Positions 50,144-58,810 of a stretch of DNA of 64,000 nt are shown one piece after another. The DNA lies in NCBI GenBank assembly GCA_963674805.2, contig CAXXNY010000009.1, positions 186,001-250,000 of the forward strand. Reading direction: 5' to 3'. The DNA comes from CALMFG01 sp963674805. Lineage in GTDB: Bacteria; Bacillota; Clostridia; Christensenellales; CALMFG01. The notes below the pieces were generated by a model. That model did not search any database and had not been told where the DNA came from. It was given only the letters and a program-made list of their open reading frames with translations. The stretch's first letter is position 1. The number at the start of each line of letters is the position of its first letter. Made by a program: the position numbers and the translations under genes.

Positions 50144-50509
50144 CTAGTCTGTCTTATACTTAATAATTCGAAATGCAAAAATCGTTGTTATTGCTAGCAC
50201 TGCCACAAAAAAACCGACCATCGCCCAATCACCATTATTTCCATAGTACCCAGCTGAATTAATTACAGAGTATATTACCATACCACTGGAAATTAGATAA
50301 AGAACATCCCCTCTTTTCTGGTTCGTCAATAAGAATATTCCACTTATTATTAGACTCAGCCCCATTATCCCCTCGGCACATAGGTGAAAATAAATCGTAA
50401 TTGGTTCATCTACTAGCTCCGGGACGTTATTCGCAAGTAGCATCATAACCCAAAGAGCAATTATACCTAAACCTAAAATTACGGAATATAACCCCGTAGC
50501 TTTTTTCAT
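50144..50509 (-). CDS. Small integral membrane protein, four predicted segments
   Basis: This 121-residue protein has four hydrophobic stretches (about residues 7-27, 45-62, 69-88, 95-115): YSVILGLGIIALWVMMLLA, LCAEGIMGLSLIISGIFLL, LYLISSGMVIYSVINSA and MVGFFVAVLAITTIFAF. The start has a GATGATTAC-type leader with AAGGATGA upstream. Neither neighbours nor motifs give a function. Confidence 0.7.
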   Translation of the reverse strand: MKKATGLYSVILGLGIIALWVMMLLANNVPELVDEPITIYFHLCAEGIMGLSLIISGIFLLTNQKRGDVLYLISSGMVIYSVINSAGYYGNNGDWAMVGFFVAVLAITTIFAFRIIKYKTD

Positions 50510-50701
50510 TTGTAATCATCCTTTCTAAACTAAATAAACGCTGATTAATAAGGCTTTCGTGACATTGATAAGCATAAACTGAGCACAAGCCGTTGTTATC
50601 AGCTATATTCTTTATAATTTCCTGCCCATTTCAGTATTTCCTTCTGATTCTTAAAATAACTATTTTACGAATAGTTTGCGTTTATGATTTATTTGATACT
50701 G
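50510..50701. other. Short non-coding spacer
   Basis: AT-rich sequence between the small membrane protein gene and the helicase remnant. No gene or structured element seen. Confidence 0.35.
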
Positions 50702-51169
50702 TTAGTCATTATCCCCAAGTACTGTCTGCTGCTGATATGTATCCGCCTCCAAAATATGCGATTTCATGATGGCTCTTCCTGCGTACATTTTGTATTCCAC
50801 TCCGCTTGCCACCGCCATTTCACGAGCGGCGGCGGCTTTCACTAAAACTATACTATCTTCTATCTTGTCATCGCCTTGGACTTCAATAAATTGATAGGAA
50901 CCATCAGCCATCTCTGCAAAAAAGTCAGGATAATATTGACGGATACGCCGAGGCTCCGGGTCGTAATACTGAATTGATAGATCCCCTTGATTGCTCGTGA
51001 ACATGTCGGTAAAAAATACCCGGGTCACCTTACCACTCGTAATATATTGGAGGAAGCACTCCTTCTCTGGCTTCGAATCAAAACAATAAGTGTCTGCGTG
51101 GAAACTTTTTGCGATTTCTTCTGGCCTAAGCTGAGCGTCGGTGTTTGTTACGACTAGTTGTATAAAATC
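50702..51169 (-). pseudogene. C-terminal remnant of a helicase/restriction-type protein with nuclease-like domain
   Basis: 156 codons are open from directly after a TAA, with no start codon near the beginning. The sequence runs TDAQLRPEEIAKSFHADTYC, then CFLQYITSGKVTRVFFTDMF, then YYPDFFAEMADGSYQFIEVQ and GDDKIEDS. The pattern YYPDF...G.Y..IEVQGD...D is a PD-(D/E)xK-like nuclease core as found at the end of some DEAD/DEAH helicases and type III restriction (Res) subunits. The N-terminal helicase part is absent, so this is the tail of a deleted larger gene, replaced upstream by the DUF2177 operon. Confidence 0.65.
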
Positions 51170-51183
51170 TTAACATGCTCCCA

Positions 51184-51582
51184 TTAAAACAATTGCAGGA
51201 TAAGAACACTTAGCAGTGATGTAAATGCCGTTAAAAAAGTGCCCCATATCATATCCACAATCGTCATGGGTAGCGGCCAGTCCTTGGCTACAGCATAATT
51301 GGTTAAATCGTACGTACCGTATGTCACCAAACCAAACAGCGCGCCCCTACCAAACCCTTGCCAAATGGCATGTTTTGCGAATGCGGGCCAAATAACAAAA
51401 TATGATAGCCCAACAATATAAATAATATAAAAAACAACTGCGGCCAACCACTTAGGGTTTGGGCGCATTAAATGCCCCGCTTGTTTTTGTATAAACGTTT
51501 TACCGAATACACCAATCCAGAAAAAGTCGATAACCAGAAAAATAGTCATTGATATAACGAGCCCTAATAGTTTAATCCACAT
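51184..51582 (-). CDS. DUF2177 family membrane protein
   Basis: This 132-residue protein has four membrane segments and the DUF2177 signature features: FLVIDFFWIGVFGKTFIQKQ, near residue 17, AGHLMRPNPKWLAAVVFYII, and GALFGLVTYGTYDLTNYAVA near residue 80. The biochemical role of this family is unknown. It is last in a four-gene operon, four bases after the DUF1475 gene. Confidence 0.85.
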   Translation of the reverse strand: MWIKLLGLVISMTIFLVIDFFWIGVFGKTFIQKQAGHLMRPNPKWLAAVVFYIIYIVGLSYFVIWPAFAKHAIWQGFGRGALFGLVTYGTYDLTNYAVAKDWPLPMTIVDMIWGTFLTAFTSLLSVLILQLF

Positions 51583-51585
51583 ATT

Positions 51586-51930
51586 CTACTCCTTTAACTT
51601 GCCTAGCAGTAAGGTTTTAACATTGTAGTTGCTGTTGCTAAGTGCAATAAACAAGTAAAGGCATATGCTCATGCTTCCACCTGCCATGACAAGCAAAAAC
51701 CATAGCACACGCATCCACCAACTTTTCTCACGCAAGAAGACCCAAATGTAAAACACCACAAACGCCATGTAAATATCAATAAACGTAAACTTGCCCCAAA
51801 ATACCGACAGCATCAGATTGCCCTCAGTGATAATATCCGCCTCTACAATGCCGTAAACAATGGAAGCCAAAGCAAAGATAAAACCTGCAAGCGCCATAAT
51901 TTGCCCCACAATGAACCACTTTTTAGTCAT
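51586..51930 (-). CDS. DUF1475-like membrane protein
   Basis: This 114-residue protein has three to four membrane segments (WFIVGQIMALAGFIFALASI, FIDIYMAFVVFYIWVFLRE, MRVLWFLLVMAGGSMSICLY). Its size, the FWGKFTFIDIYMAF motif and its position beside a DUF2177 gene fit the DUF1475 family. Start supported by AGGAGAATAGTC upstream. Function unknown. It is cotranscribed with the DUF1295 protein gene, whose stop is two bases before it. Confidence 0.75.
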   Translation of the reverse strand: MTKKWFIVGQIMALAGFIFALASIVYGIVEADIITEGNLMLSVFWGKFTFIDIYMAFVVFYIWVFLREKSWWMRVLWFLLVMAGGSMSICLYLFIALSNSNYNVKTLLLGKLKE

Positions 51931-51932
51931 GA

Positions 51933-52691
51933 CTATTCTCCTTTATTTAACCACGGCACAAAAATACTGGTGGCTTTAGCGTACGCAGCAAAGCCTTGTT
52001 TCTTCTTCATGCGAGCCTCTAAAAGCGGTACTCCCGAAACAAAGCGCAGCAACAAAGTGATGGTAATAGGTGAAACTATCGTCCACCACGGTGCGCCCAT
52101 ACCCAGAGCTGCAAAAAATATGCCCCACCACAGCACTGCCTCACCAAAGTAATTGGGATGTCGGGTGATGGACCATAACCCCGTAGTGATAAGCTTGCCT
52201 TTATTCGTGCTGTTGCTTATAAAACGTTTAAGTTGCACATCTCCTACCGCTTCAAACACAAAGCCAGCAAGCCAAATGGCTAACCCGAAAACAAGCAAAA
52301 ACACGCTATCTATTATGCCGTTATCTATAGCGTAAATATAACTAAGCGAAATTAGAAACATCATAACCGCTTGAAACATAAACACTTGAAAATACGAGCG
52401 AACATAATAGATTCTGCCCCAGTTTTGCCTAAACGCCGCATACCGAAAATCTTCTGGTTTACCTACGTTGCGCTTAAAGATATGATAGGATAACCGCAAC
52501 CCCCAGATGCTGATAAGCGTTGCTAAAATCGCACCTACAAGCGTAAAATGATTTAGCAAAACAACCCATGCAATAAGCACAACGCCAAAGCCCCAACCGA
52601 TATCAATGATACCTGCGTTTTTTATAATGGTTGCGACGATATACCAAATGGTGAAATAGACCACAATAATGCCTACATATACCCACAACAT
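51933..52691 (-). CDS. DUF1295 / steroid 5-alpha-reductase-like membrane protein
   Basis: This 252-residue protein has six to seven membrane segments and the DUF1295 signatures NAGIIDIGWGFGVVLIAWV near residue 27, GLRLSYHIFKRNVGKPEDFR near 66 and GKLITTGLWSITRHPNYFGE near 165, the last resembling the NADPH/SAM-site RHPNYxxE motif of isoprenylcysteine methyltransferase and steroid reductase relatives. A role in lipid or isoprenoid modification is likely but unproven. It begins two bases after the DAK2-DegV gene. Confidence 0.87.
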   Translation of the reverse strand: MLWVYVGIIVVYFTIWYIVATIIKNAGIIDIGWGFGVVLIAWVVLLNHFTLVGAILATLISIWGLRLSYHIFKRNVGKPEDFRYAAFRQNWGRIYYVRSYFQVFMFQAVMMFLISLSYIYAIDNGIIDSVFLLVFGLAIWLAGFVFEAVGDVQLKRFISNSTNKGKLITTGLWSITRHPNYFGEAVLWWGIFFAALGMGAPWWTIVSPITITLLLRFVSGVPLLEARMKKKQGFAAYAKATSIFVPWLNKGE

Positions 52692-52692
52692 A

Positions 52693-54480
52693 TTAATTGC
52701 CTCCCATTACATAAGCTACAGCGAAGCAACCCGGTCCCGCATTTAAGCCAACTACAGGTGATATAGGTACCACAAATTTTGCCGGCTTTCCCACTACACT
52801 TTTTACACGATTTCTAAAGGTGCTAATCGAATCTACACTGTCCGAATAAACCACCGCATAATCCTCAATGCCTTTCGCTTGCTTGTCTTTTTTTAATTGC
52901 GCCAGAATTTTTTCCATTGCACTTTGTTGGGTGAGGGTTTTTTTAAATACAATACCATTACCTTTGGCATCGATGCTAACCACAGGTTGCAGGTTTATTT
53001 TAGAAAGAACATACCCCGCCGGCTTGGATATCCTGCCACCCTTAATCATGTGGCTTAAATCTTTTACGCTAACAAATATTCTTGTTCTTTTCTTCAAATC
53101 GTCTAGCTTTTCCACCATTTCATCGTGCGGTATCCCTTGTGCAGCAAGCTCTGCCGCTTTTGCTACTAATAGACCTTGCGCTGCAGAGTTGGTGCGCGAG
53201 TTTATAACACTTATTTTTTTGCCTTGCTGCATAAGCTTGCCTACCACTTTTTGTGCATTGTTAAACGTGCCGCTCATTCGTTTAGAAACAAAGATTCCAA
53301 TAACAGAATCGAAATGATTAACCAGACCACTAAACGCACGCTCTATGGTGTTATAGCTGGGTTGTGCGCTTGTTGGGTTCATCTTAAAGGTGTCAATTTT
53401 TTTATAAAACATATCGGGTGTCATGGTTAGCTTGTCAAGGTACACCACCCCATCGCAAATGAGGTTGATTGGAATTATGGTAATCTGCTCATTGTCCAAA
53501 ATTTCTTGGCTGATATCAGCTATCGAGTCGGTAACTATACCCACTTCATATTTACGGTTGTGGATAATGTTATTGGTTAGTTTCATATCCTCTATTTTTT
53601 GGCTAATCAATGTGCCGTGTGTGGTCAGTGTTGTCACCACTTCTTGTGGTACATCGGTATGAATATGCACTTGCTGGCGATTATTTCTGCCTGTTACGAC
53701 TATCGAGTCACCATAAACCGCTACCAATGCTTTAATCTCCGCTGATGTTTTGTTTGTTTCTATATACATTTGGGTGCAATAGCGGTTTATCTCCACATCT
53801 GTGTTTTTATATATGTTAGTATGGTTTTGCAGTTTCAAATTTTCTGCTTTGAAGTCGTTGGTAATCTTACCACTTCGCAAATATTCCAGCATGCCTTCCA
53901 AAAACATCAAAAACCCTTTGGCACCGGCATCCACCACATTGTTGTCTTTTAACACTTTTAGTTTTTGCGTTGTCTCCGCCACCAGCGTTCGCGCTTTTTC
54001 AACACTATCTTGTATAAACTTTTCAAAGTCCACATGATGCAACTTTGTTTTTAAGTCCTTTGCCCAATCACGTATAACACTTAAAATGGTTCCTTCTTTG
54101 GGACTCTTCACTGCTTCATAAGTATAATGCGAGGCTTTCTCAGCAATCTCTGCAAACTCCTGAATACTAATCTCCGCCATTAGCTCACTCTCTTTGGCAA
54201 AGCCGTTTAAAAACTGTGCAAAAATCATGCCCGAATTGCCATAGGCGTTTTCGATTGCAATCTCTGCTATCGAAGAAAGCGTTTTGGATAAATTTCTATC
54301 TTTTTTAGAGTTAGAAACCACCATCTTCATGGTCATGGCCAAGTTTGTACCAGTGTCGCCATCTGCAACAGGGAAAACATTGATATTATTTAAGCTCTTC
54401 TCGCTGTAGATTAGTTTTTGCGCGCCGGATATAAAAATGTTATAAATCCGGTTGCCATTTATCTTTAAAGTGTTTGTCAT
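52693..54480 (-). CDS. DAK2-DegV fusion, FakA-FakB-like fatty acid kinase
   Basis: This 595-residue protein combines two proteins that are usually separate. Residues about 8-205 form a DhaL/DAK2 ATP-binding domain with PVADGDTGTN at 37-46 (magnesium-binding Asp residues) and NAYGNSGMIFAQFLNGFA. Residues about 230-310 match the FakA middle domain (GDSIVVTGRNNRQQVHIHTD). Residues about 315-595 form a DegV (FakB) domain that binds a fatty acid: VGIVTDSIADIS, SAQPSYN and SKRMSGTFNNA. FakA phosphorylates FakB-bound fatty acids for phospholipid synthesis. It heads an operon with three membrane proteins, consistent with lipid metabolism. CGGAGC precedes the ATG. Confidence 0.88.
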   Translation of the reverse strand: MTNTLKINGNRIYNIFISGAQKLIYSEKSLNNINVFPVADGDTGTNLAMTMKMVVSNSKKDRNLSKTLSSIAEIAIENAYGNSGMIFAQFLNGFAKESELMAEISIQEFAEIAEKASHYTYEAVKSPKEGTILSVIRDWAKDLKTKLHHVDFEKFIQDSVEKARTLVAETTQKLKVLKDNNVVDAGAKGFLMFLEGMLEYLRSGKITNDFKAENLKLQNHTNIYKNTDVEINRYCTQMYIETNKTSAEIKALVAVYGDSIVVTGRNNRQQVHIHTDVPQEVVTTLTTHGTLISQKIEDMKLTNNIIHNRKYEVGIVTDSIADISQEILDNEQITIIPINLICDGVVYLDKLTMTPDMFYKKIDTFKMNPTSAQPSYNTIERAFSGLVNHFDSVIGIFVSKRMSGTFNNAQKVVGKLMQQGKKISVINSRTNSAAQGLLVAKAAELAAQGIPHDEMVEKLDDLKKRTRIFVSVKDLSHMIKGGRISKPAGYVLSKINLQPVVSIDAKGNGIVFKKTLTQQSAMEKILAQLKKDKQAKGIEDYAVVYSDSVDSISTFRNRVKSVVGKPAKFVVPISPVVGLNAGPGCFAVAYVMGGN

Positions 54481-54606
54481 ATATGCTCCGATAAATTAAA
54501 ATTTTGCTATCTCATTAAGTTCAGTCTAGTTTTTTCATAATCAGATGTCAAACGCTTTTAGTAAATAATTAGAATTGTTAACCATTTATTATTAATCTGT
54601 TTTTTT

Positions 54607-54643
54607 TGACCTTGCTCCACAGAATTGAACAAATTGAAAGTAA
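54607..54643. mobile_element. Isolated IS3-family terminal repeat
   Basis: TGACCTTGCTCCACAGAATT followed by GAACAAATTGAAAGTAA matches the right terminal repeat of the IS at 32.6-33.8 kb almost base for base. No transposase sequence or second end was found next to it, so it is a solo end left by deletion. It lies about 185 bases before repeat B2, an arrangement also seen next to B1. Confidence 0.65.
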
Positions 54644-54828
54644 GTAGCCATTCCCCCTCGTTTTTAATTAATCACTCCTTGCTGAATTGTGACATCCTCG
54701 CTTCAAAAGCGCTCAAAAGAGGGGGCTAAGCAGCATAAAACTATATTACAAATGCTGCTATTTGTAGGGAAAAGGCAAACCTACTCTTCCTTCTGAAAAG
54801 GGTCTGAATCTTATAAATAGAATAATAT
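54644..54828. other. Non-coding spacer
   Basis: Sequence between the IS end and repeat B2; no gene, hairpin with T-run or clear repeat seen. Confidence 0.35.
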
Positions 54829-55147
54829 TGTTGCACACGTGCCCTTTTGTGCATTTTATTTGGTGTATGGTTTAATGATATTGATACTAGAATTTGATGG
54901 CACACGCCGCCACGTCGCGCGACACGTGCGGTTTCGTAATGTATTGTATTGATTATGTATAAAATATTTAGATTAATATATCTGCTTATTAAGATTTTAT
55001 CTCGATAAAGGGAATTTTTTTCACAGACGAGAGCACAAACGGTTTCCGTTTATCTTCCCTAAAACTTTTTCTTGCCCCCTGGTAGGGGAGGGAGGGCACG
55101 TGCGCGAGGCACGCATCACACGGAGGGGCACAAACGGTTTAGATCAC
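54829..55147. repeat. Dispersed repeat, copy B2
   Basis: Begins TTGCACACGTGCCCTTTTGT, holds CACGTCGCGCGACACGTGC and the blocks shared with B1 (ATATCTGCTTATTAAGATTT, GATAAAGGGAATTTTTTTCA, GAGAGCACAAACGGTTTCCG), then the block shared with the A copies (GGCACGTGCGCGAGGCACGC, ATCACACGGAGGGGCACAAA). It therefore links the A and B subfamilies. No gene is seen. Confidence 0.78.
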
Positions 55148-55314
55148 TTTTTGATAAACCCGAGTAAAGGGGATATAACAATTTTCTACCTTCGTTTACA
55201 TATAATTAAGTAAATACATAGAATGAATAAATCGCTCACATAGTTGCGTCGTGATTTACACGTCCTTCACAAATATTTTTCAAATATAATCGAACCAAAA
55301 CAACAGGCCTCAAA
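55148..55314. other. Spacer before nagA 3' end
   Basis: AT-rich sequence after repeat B2. No terminator for the amino-sugar operon could be recognised. Confidence 0.3.
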
Positions 55315-56367
55315 TCAAGATACCAATTGTAATTTCTTATCAAGTATAATGACTCTATCATTGCTTCCACCAATCAGTCTCATCGAATTCCGGCTTGCTG
55401 CACGAATTGCATCTTCAAGCGTAACCCCAAAATCTACCGCTTTTCTTACGCATGCAAGTAAATTTGTCGTGGAGCCCGCTAATGTCCCATCATACAGGGT
55501 TGACGTTCCATTTCTTACTATCGTCTTTAATCCACCAAGTTGGTGCTCTCCATCTTCTAATCCTGTCGCACTAATTGCATCACTGATTAAAATAATCCTT
55601 TTTTTATTAAATGCACTAAATACCATTCTGATTACGGAAGCATGAATATGTTTCCCATCACATATTAGTTCAACATAAACATCCCGATCTCTTGCGGCTG
55701 CAATGATTCCAGGCTCACGATGATCTATCGGCCTCATCGCATTAAAAAGATGCGTAACATCCGAAGCCCCTGCATCAAATGCGCGCAGTGCAGTCTCATA
55801 ATCAGCTGCCGAATGGCCAATAGCTATACGGCAGACTTTTGACGCTTCTTTTATGAATGGAATGGCCTCTGGAAGTTCAGGTGCAATTGTAATGAGTTTT
55901 ATCAATCCTTCGCTCGCATTATACATGCGCTTAAATAATTCAATATCCGGATTAGTAATATAACTTTGATTATGTGCACCTTTTTTTTGCGCACTAATAA
56001 ACGGGCCTTCCAAATTAACTCCAAAAGAGACAGTATGTCTACTCTTTTTATACTCAGCATATGCTTCGCAAATTTTAATCATTCGCTGCGCATCATCCGT
56101 AATCACTGTCGGGAGAAACCCCAAAATCCCGTTTCCCTGCATGTATTTATCCATCTTTTCGAATGATTCAATTGATGCATCGTTGGCACATACGCCACAA
56201 GCGCCGTGGAAATGTATATCGTTTAACGCTGGCACCAGGAAGTATTCCATAGCATCAACACTCTTTTCGTTCTCACCGGCTTTACAAATCATATTATCTT
56301 TAACACAAATGTCTTTACGTATAAAAGCACATTCATCATTTAAATATTGTATATTTTTATATAGCAT
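55315..56367 (-). CDS. nagA: N-acetylglucosamine-6-phosphate deacetylase
   Basis: This 350-residue amidohydrolase has VPALNDIHFHGACGV near residue 48 (HxH motif, with ND in place of the usual ID), GVNLEGPFISAQKKGAHNQ near 117 (metal Glu), AIGHSAADYETALRAFDAGA near 182, VTHLFNAMRPIDHREPG near 204 and LISDAISATGL near 260 with the catalytic Asp. It removes the acetyl group from GlcNAc 6-phosphate, feeding NagB. The ATG at 56367 is chosen over a GTG two codons upstream, since GAGG is at good spacing. It is the last gene of the operon, 7 bases after the ROK gene. Confidence 0.92.
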   Translation of the reverse strand: MLYKNIQYLNDECAFIRKDICVKDNMICKAGENEKSVDAMEYFLVPALNDIHFHGACGVCANDASIESFEKMDKYMQGNGILGFLPTVITDDAQRMIKICEAYAEYKKSRHTVSFGVNLEGPFISAQKKGAHNQSYITNPDIELFKRMYNASEGLIKLITIAPELPEAIPFIKEASKVCRIAIGHSAADYETALRAFDAGASDVTHLFNAMRPIDHREPGIIAAARDRDVYVELICDGKHIHASVIRMVFSAFNKKRIILISDAISATGLEDGEHQLGGLKTIVRNGTSTLYDGTLAGSTTNLLACVRKAVDFGVTLEDAIRAASRNSMRLIGGSNDRVIILDKKLQLVS

Positions 56368-56374
56368 AAGCACC

Positions 56375-57763
56375 TCAAATGTTAACTTTTGGTAGACTTG
56401 CAGCTGCCAATGATTGCCCTACTCTTCTGCTTTTTTCATCTGGCATAATCACCTTAATATGAAGTTCAGAAAATTCTTCTTTTAAAACCTTTTGGGCTTT
56501 TTTTAAAATAATCATTCCGCCTCGTCCAGATGTGACTCTTCCTAACAATAAAACATAATTAATCTTATAGAATTGTGCATAATATGCAATAGCATAGCCA
56601 AGATAGCAACCGATGCTTTCATAAATCTTTGTTGCGCGCTGATCATCTTTTTTCATTAAATCTTGTACAACTTTTAAATTTTCCGCCGGAGTTTTATCTT
56701 TATCTAGCATTATTCCAGCTTTTAATGCTAATTTTATAACACCATCCTGAGAAAAATATTTGACACCACATCCTATATCTCCCGACCACTCATCAATCAT
56801 TGCTATTGGGCTATAGTCTATTGGCACAAAAGCAAGCTCGTTTAGCCACCCTGTTATATAACCCTGTTCGTTAACATATCCTGCCGCTTCACTTGTTCCC
56901 ATTGCAATTCCGAGTACACAATTCTTATCTAAACTCATCGCACCAGCTAGCGCCGTAACATCTCCATCATTCGTAACTTCAATTGGTACGCCGAGTTCTT
57001 TTGAGACATCAATAAAGATATTTTTAACGTGCTTATCAAAATCTTCCGAACTCACTTTAAGGAATAAAGATGCTGCTTTTACTTGGTTATTAATATATAC
57101 GCCGGCAGCACTAACGCCTATCGCATCTACTTTCGGCATTTGGGCTGCTGCCCTTTTTATGGAATCCATAATTCCTTGGTAATGATATTTCGGATCGCTC
57201 ATCATTTTCGGATGCCATACAACTTCTTCGCTGTACACTGAATTCCCGTCTATGACTGCAGATACCTTTCTGTCACTACCGCCGGCATCAAAACCAATCC
57301 GATACCCATTAATATTTCGTCCAACTGGCTTTGCTGCCTCATTTTCTTTTGGCATTTTCTCTATAGGCAAAATTTCTATTACAAATGCCTTATCATAAAC
57401 TTTCGACATAAATTTTGCATCAAATGACCGTATGCCGCCTTCAGAATAGGCCTCTTTCAAAAATTCACCAATATACTCCGGTCCTGCGAAAAATAATCGC
57501 CATCCGCCTTTTAACCACAAAATCGTTTTAACAAGGCGTTCAACATATATCATGTTCTGGTCTTTTTCCCTGTTGCCGAATACTTTTGTCTCAATCACCG
57601 AAACACAGCCTTCGTTTCTTTCCAGAGCTATCTTCACTATCTGGCTGTCTCCGGCATTATCAATCGCATTAATGTATTCCCTATTGTCCAGAACAATCGG
57701 ACGAAATTCCTCATCAAGTTCAGGCGTATGCTTCAATGTTGCTTTATATCTAAATTCACTCAT
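56375..57763 (-). CDS. ROK-family protein with long N-terminal extension, no HTH
   Basis: This 462-residue protein has about 150 N-terminal residues of unknown type (SQIVKIALERNEGCVSVIET, LVKTILWLKGGWRLFFAGPE), then a ROK/ASKHA kinase domain beginning YRIGFDAGGSDRKVSAVIDG. It has VDAIGVSAAGVYINN near 225, EVTNDGDVTALAGAM near 270 and GIAMGTSEAAGYV near 295. No helix-turn-helix precedes it and the ROK CxCGxxGCLE zinc motif is absent. Between nagA and nagB it may be an amino-sugar kinase (GlcNAc or related) acting before NagA. Its start overlaps the nagB stop by eight bases, suggesting coupling. Confidence 0.78.
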   Translation of the reverse strand: MSEFRYKATLKHTPELDEEFRPIVLDNREYINAIDNAGDSQIVKIALERNEGCVSVIETKVFGNREKDQNMIYVERLVKTILWLKGGWRLFFAGPEYIGEFLKEAYSEGGIRSFDAKFMSKVYDKAFVIEILPIEKMPKENEAAKPVGRNINGYRIGFDAGGSDRKVSAVIDGNSVYSEEVVWHPKMMSDPKYHYQGIMDSIKRAAAQMPKVDAIGVSAAGVYINNQVKAASLFLKVSSEDFDKHVKNIFIDVSKELGVPIEVTNDGDVTALAGAMSLDKNCVLGIAMGTSEAAGYVNEQGYITGWLNELAFVPIDYSPIAMIDEWSGDIGCGVKYFSQDGVIKLALKAGIMLDKDKTPAENLKVVQDLMKKDDQRATKIYESIGCYLGYAIAYYAQFYKINYVLLLGRVTSGRGGMIILKKAQKVLKEEFSELHIKVIMPDEKSRRVGQSLAAASLPKVNI

Positions 57764-58550
57764 TCATCTTCCTCATTTCAGTATCTGTAACAACTTCATA
57801 TCCATAATCAACGAGATTGTTTTTCGTCATATAGCGCAATGCCGCTTCGTCCGCAATAACTGTTATATTGGAATGAATTTGCAGAATAGAAGCCGGAATC
57901 ATCGGATCTATATCTCCTATCAACGCTTTTTTTAAAATGCCTGCTTTATCTTTACCCGAGCAAAGCATAACCACGCGTTTCGACTGCATAATCGTTCCCA
58001 TACCCATTGTAATTGCGCTTTTGGGTACGTCCTCTTTTTTTTGAAAAAAACGTGAGTTTGCGTTAATCGTGTCCTCGGATAATTGAACCACATGTGTGTT
58101 CTTCGTAAACACACACGCTGGCTCATTAAAGCCGATATGTCCATTATGTCCAATTCCCAGAACCTGCAGATCAATTCCGCCTAGGTTTTTTATATTTTGC
58201 TCGTAACGCTTACATTCGGTGCCCGGATCTTCAATAAGACTCGCTGGAATAAACGTGTTCTTAATATTAATATTTATACTCTGAAAAAAATGATGATACA
58301 TGAACCAATGATAACTTTGATTATGTCTCTCAGGAAGCCCAACGTACTCATCTAAATTAATAGTTTTTATCCGGCTAAAATCTAAATCGCCTTTCTGATT
58401 CCATTTAATCAGCTGTTGGTACATTCCCACCGGCGTATTACCTGTTGCTAATCCCAATACACTTTGCGGAAACAGAATGACCTGTGCAGAGATAATATTT
58501 GCGGCGACTCTGCTCATCTCTATATAGTTATTTACCTGAATAATTTTCAT
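57756..58550 (-). CDS. nagB: Glucosamine-6-phosphate deaminase
   Basis: This 264-residue protein has VLGLATGNTPVGMYQQLIKW near residue 33, FSRIKTINLDEYVGLP near 60 (catalytic Asp and the NLDEYxGL motif), DLQVLGIGHNGHIGFNEPAC near 128 (catalytic His) and SAITMGMGTIM near 168. It converts glucosamine 6-phosphate to fructose 6-phosphate and ammonia. Its ribosome binding site is weak, and 260 bases without a gene lie upstream, with a hairpin after the binding-protein gene, so it may have its own promoter as well as read-through. Confidence 0.95.
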   Translation of the reverse strand: MKIIQVNNYIEMSRVAANIISAQVILFPQSVLGLATGNTPVGMYQQLIKWNQKGDLDFSRIKTINLDEYVGLPERHNQSYHWFMYHHFFQSININIKNTFIPASLIEDPGTECKRYEQNIKNLGGIDLQVLGIGHNGHIGFNEPACVFTKNTHVVQLSEDTINANSRFFQKKEDVPKSAITMGMGTIMQSKRVVMLCSGKDKAGILKKALIGDIDPMIPASILQIHSNITVIADEAALRYMTKNNLVDYGYEVVTDTEMRKMNE

Positions 58551-58761
58551 TTAATATAGCACCCAATAAACACACTGCAAATTTTATTTTTTATTACGAA
58601 TTATATGTAATTTAAAAAGGTATGATTAAGTTCGTTTTCTCTCATTTTTTATCTAGTATTCGTTTGTTTCAAATTTTAACATTGGCTCCAAAATACATTT
58701 TCCCTAAAGGTTTATAAATATGTTTAGCTTAAACCATCCTCAAACTTTCTTTATATGATGA

Positions 58762-58787
58762 GGGCTCTGTTTTGTTTAACAGAGCCC
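58762..58787 (-). terminator. Hairpin after the cassette 5 binding protein, possible partial terminator
   Basis: A perfect 10-bp stem, GGGCTCTGTT / AACAGAGCCC, with a six-base loop lies 24 bases after the binding-protein stop. On the minus strand TCATCATATAAAG follows, without a T-run, so read-through into nagB is expected. The remainder of 58551-58761 is AT-rich and holds no gene. Confidence 0.55.
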
Positions 58788-58810
58788 AAGACGTAACAAC
58801 ACTGATTATA

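Noticed and set aside
51901..52152. Plus-strand open frames across the DUF1295, DAK2-DegV and transporter genes
   Set aside because: They overlap clearly recognisable minus-strand genes in full and lack start signals.
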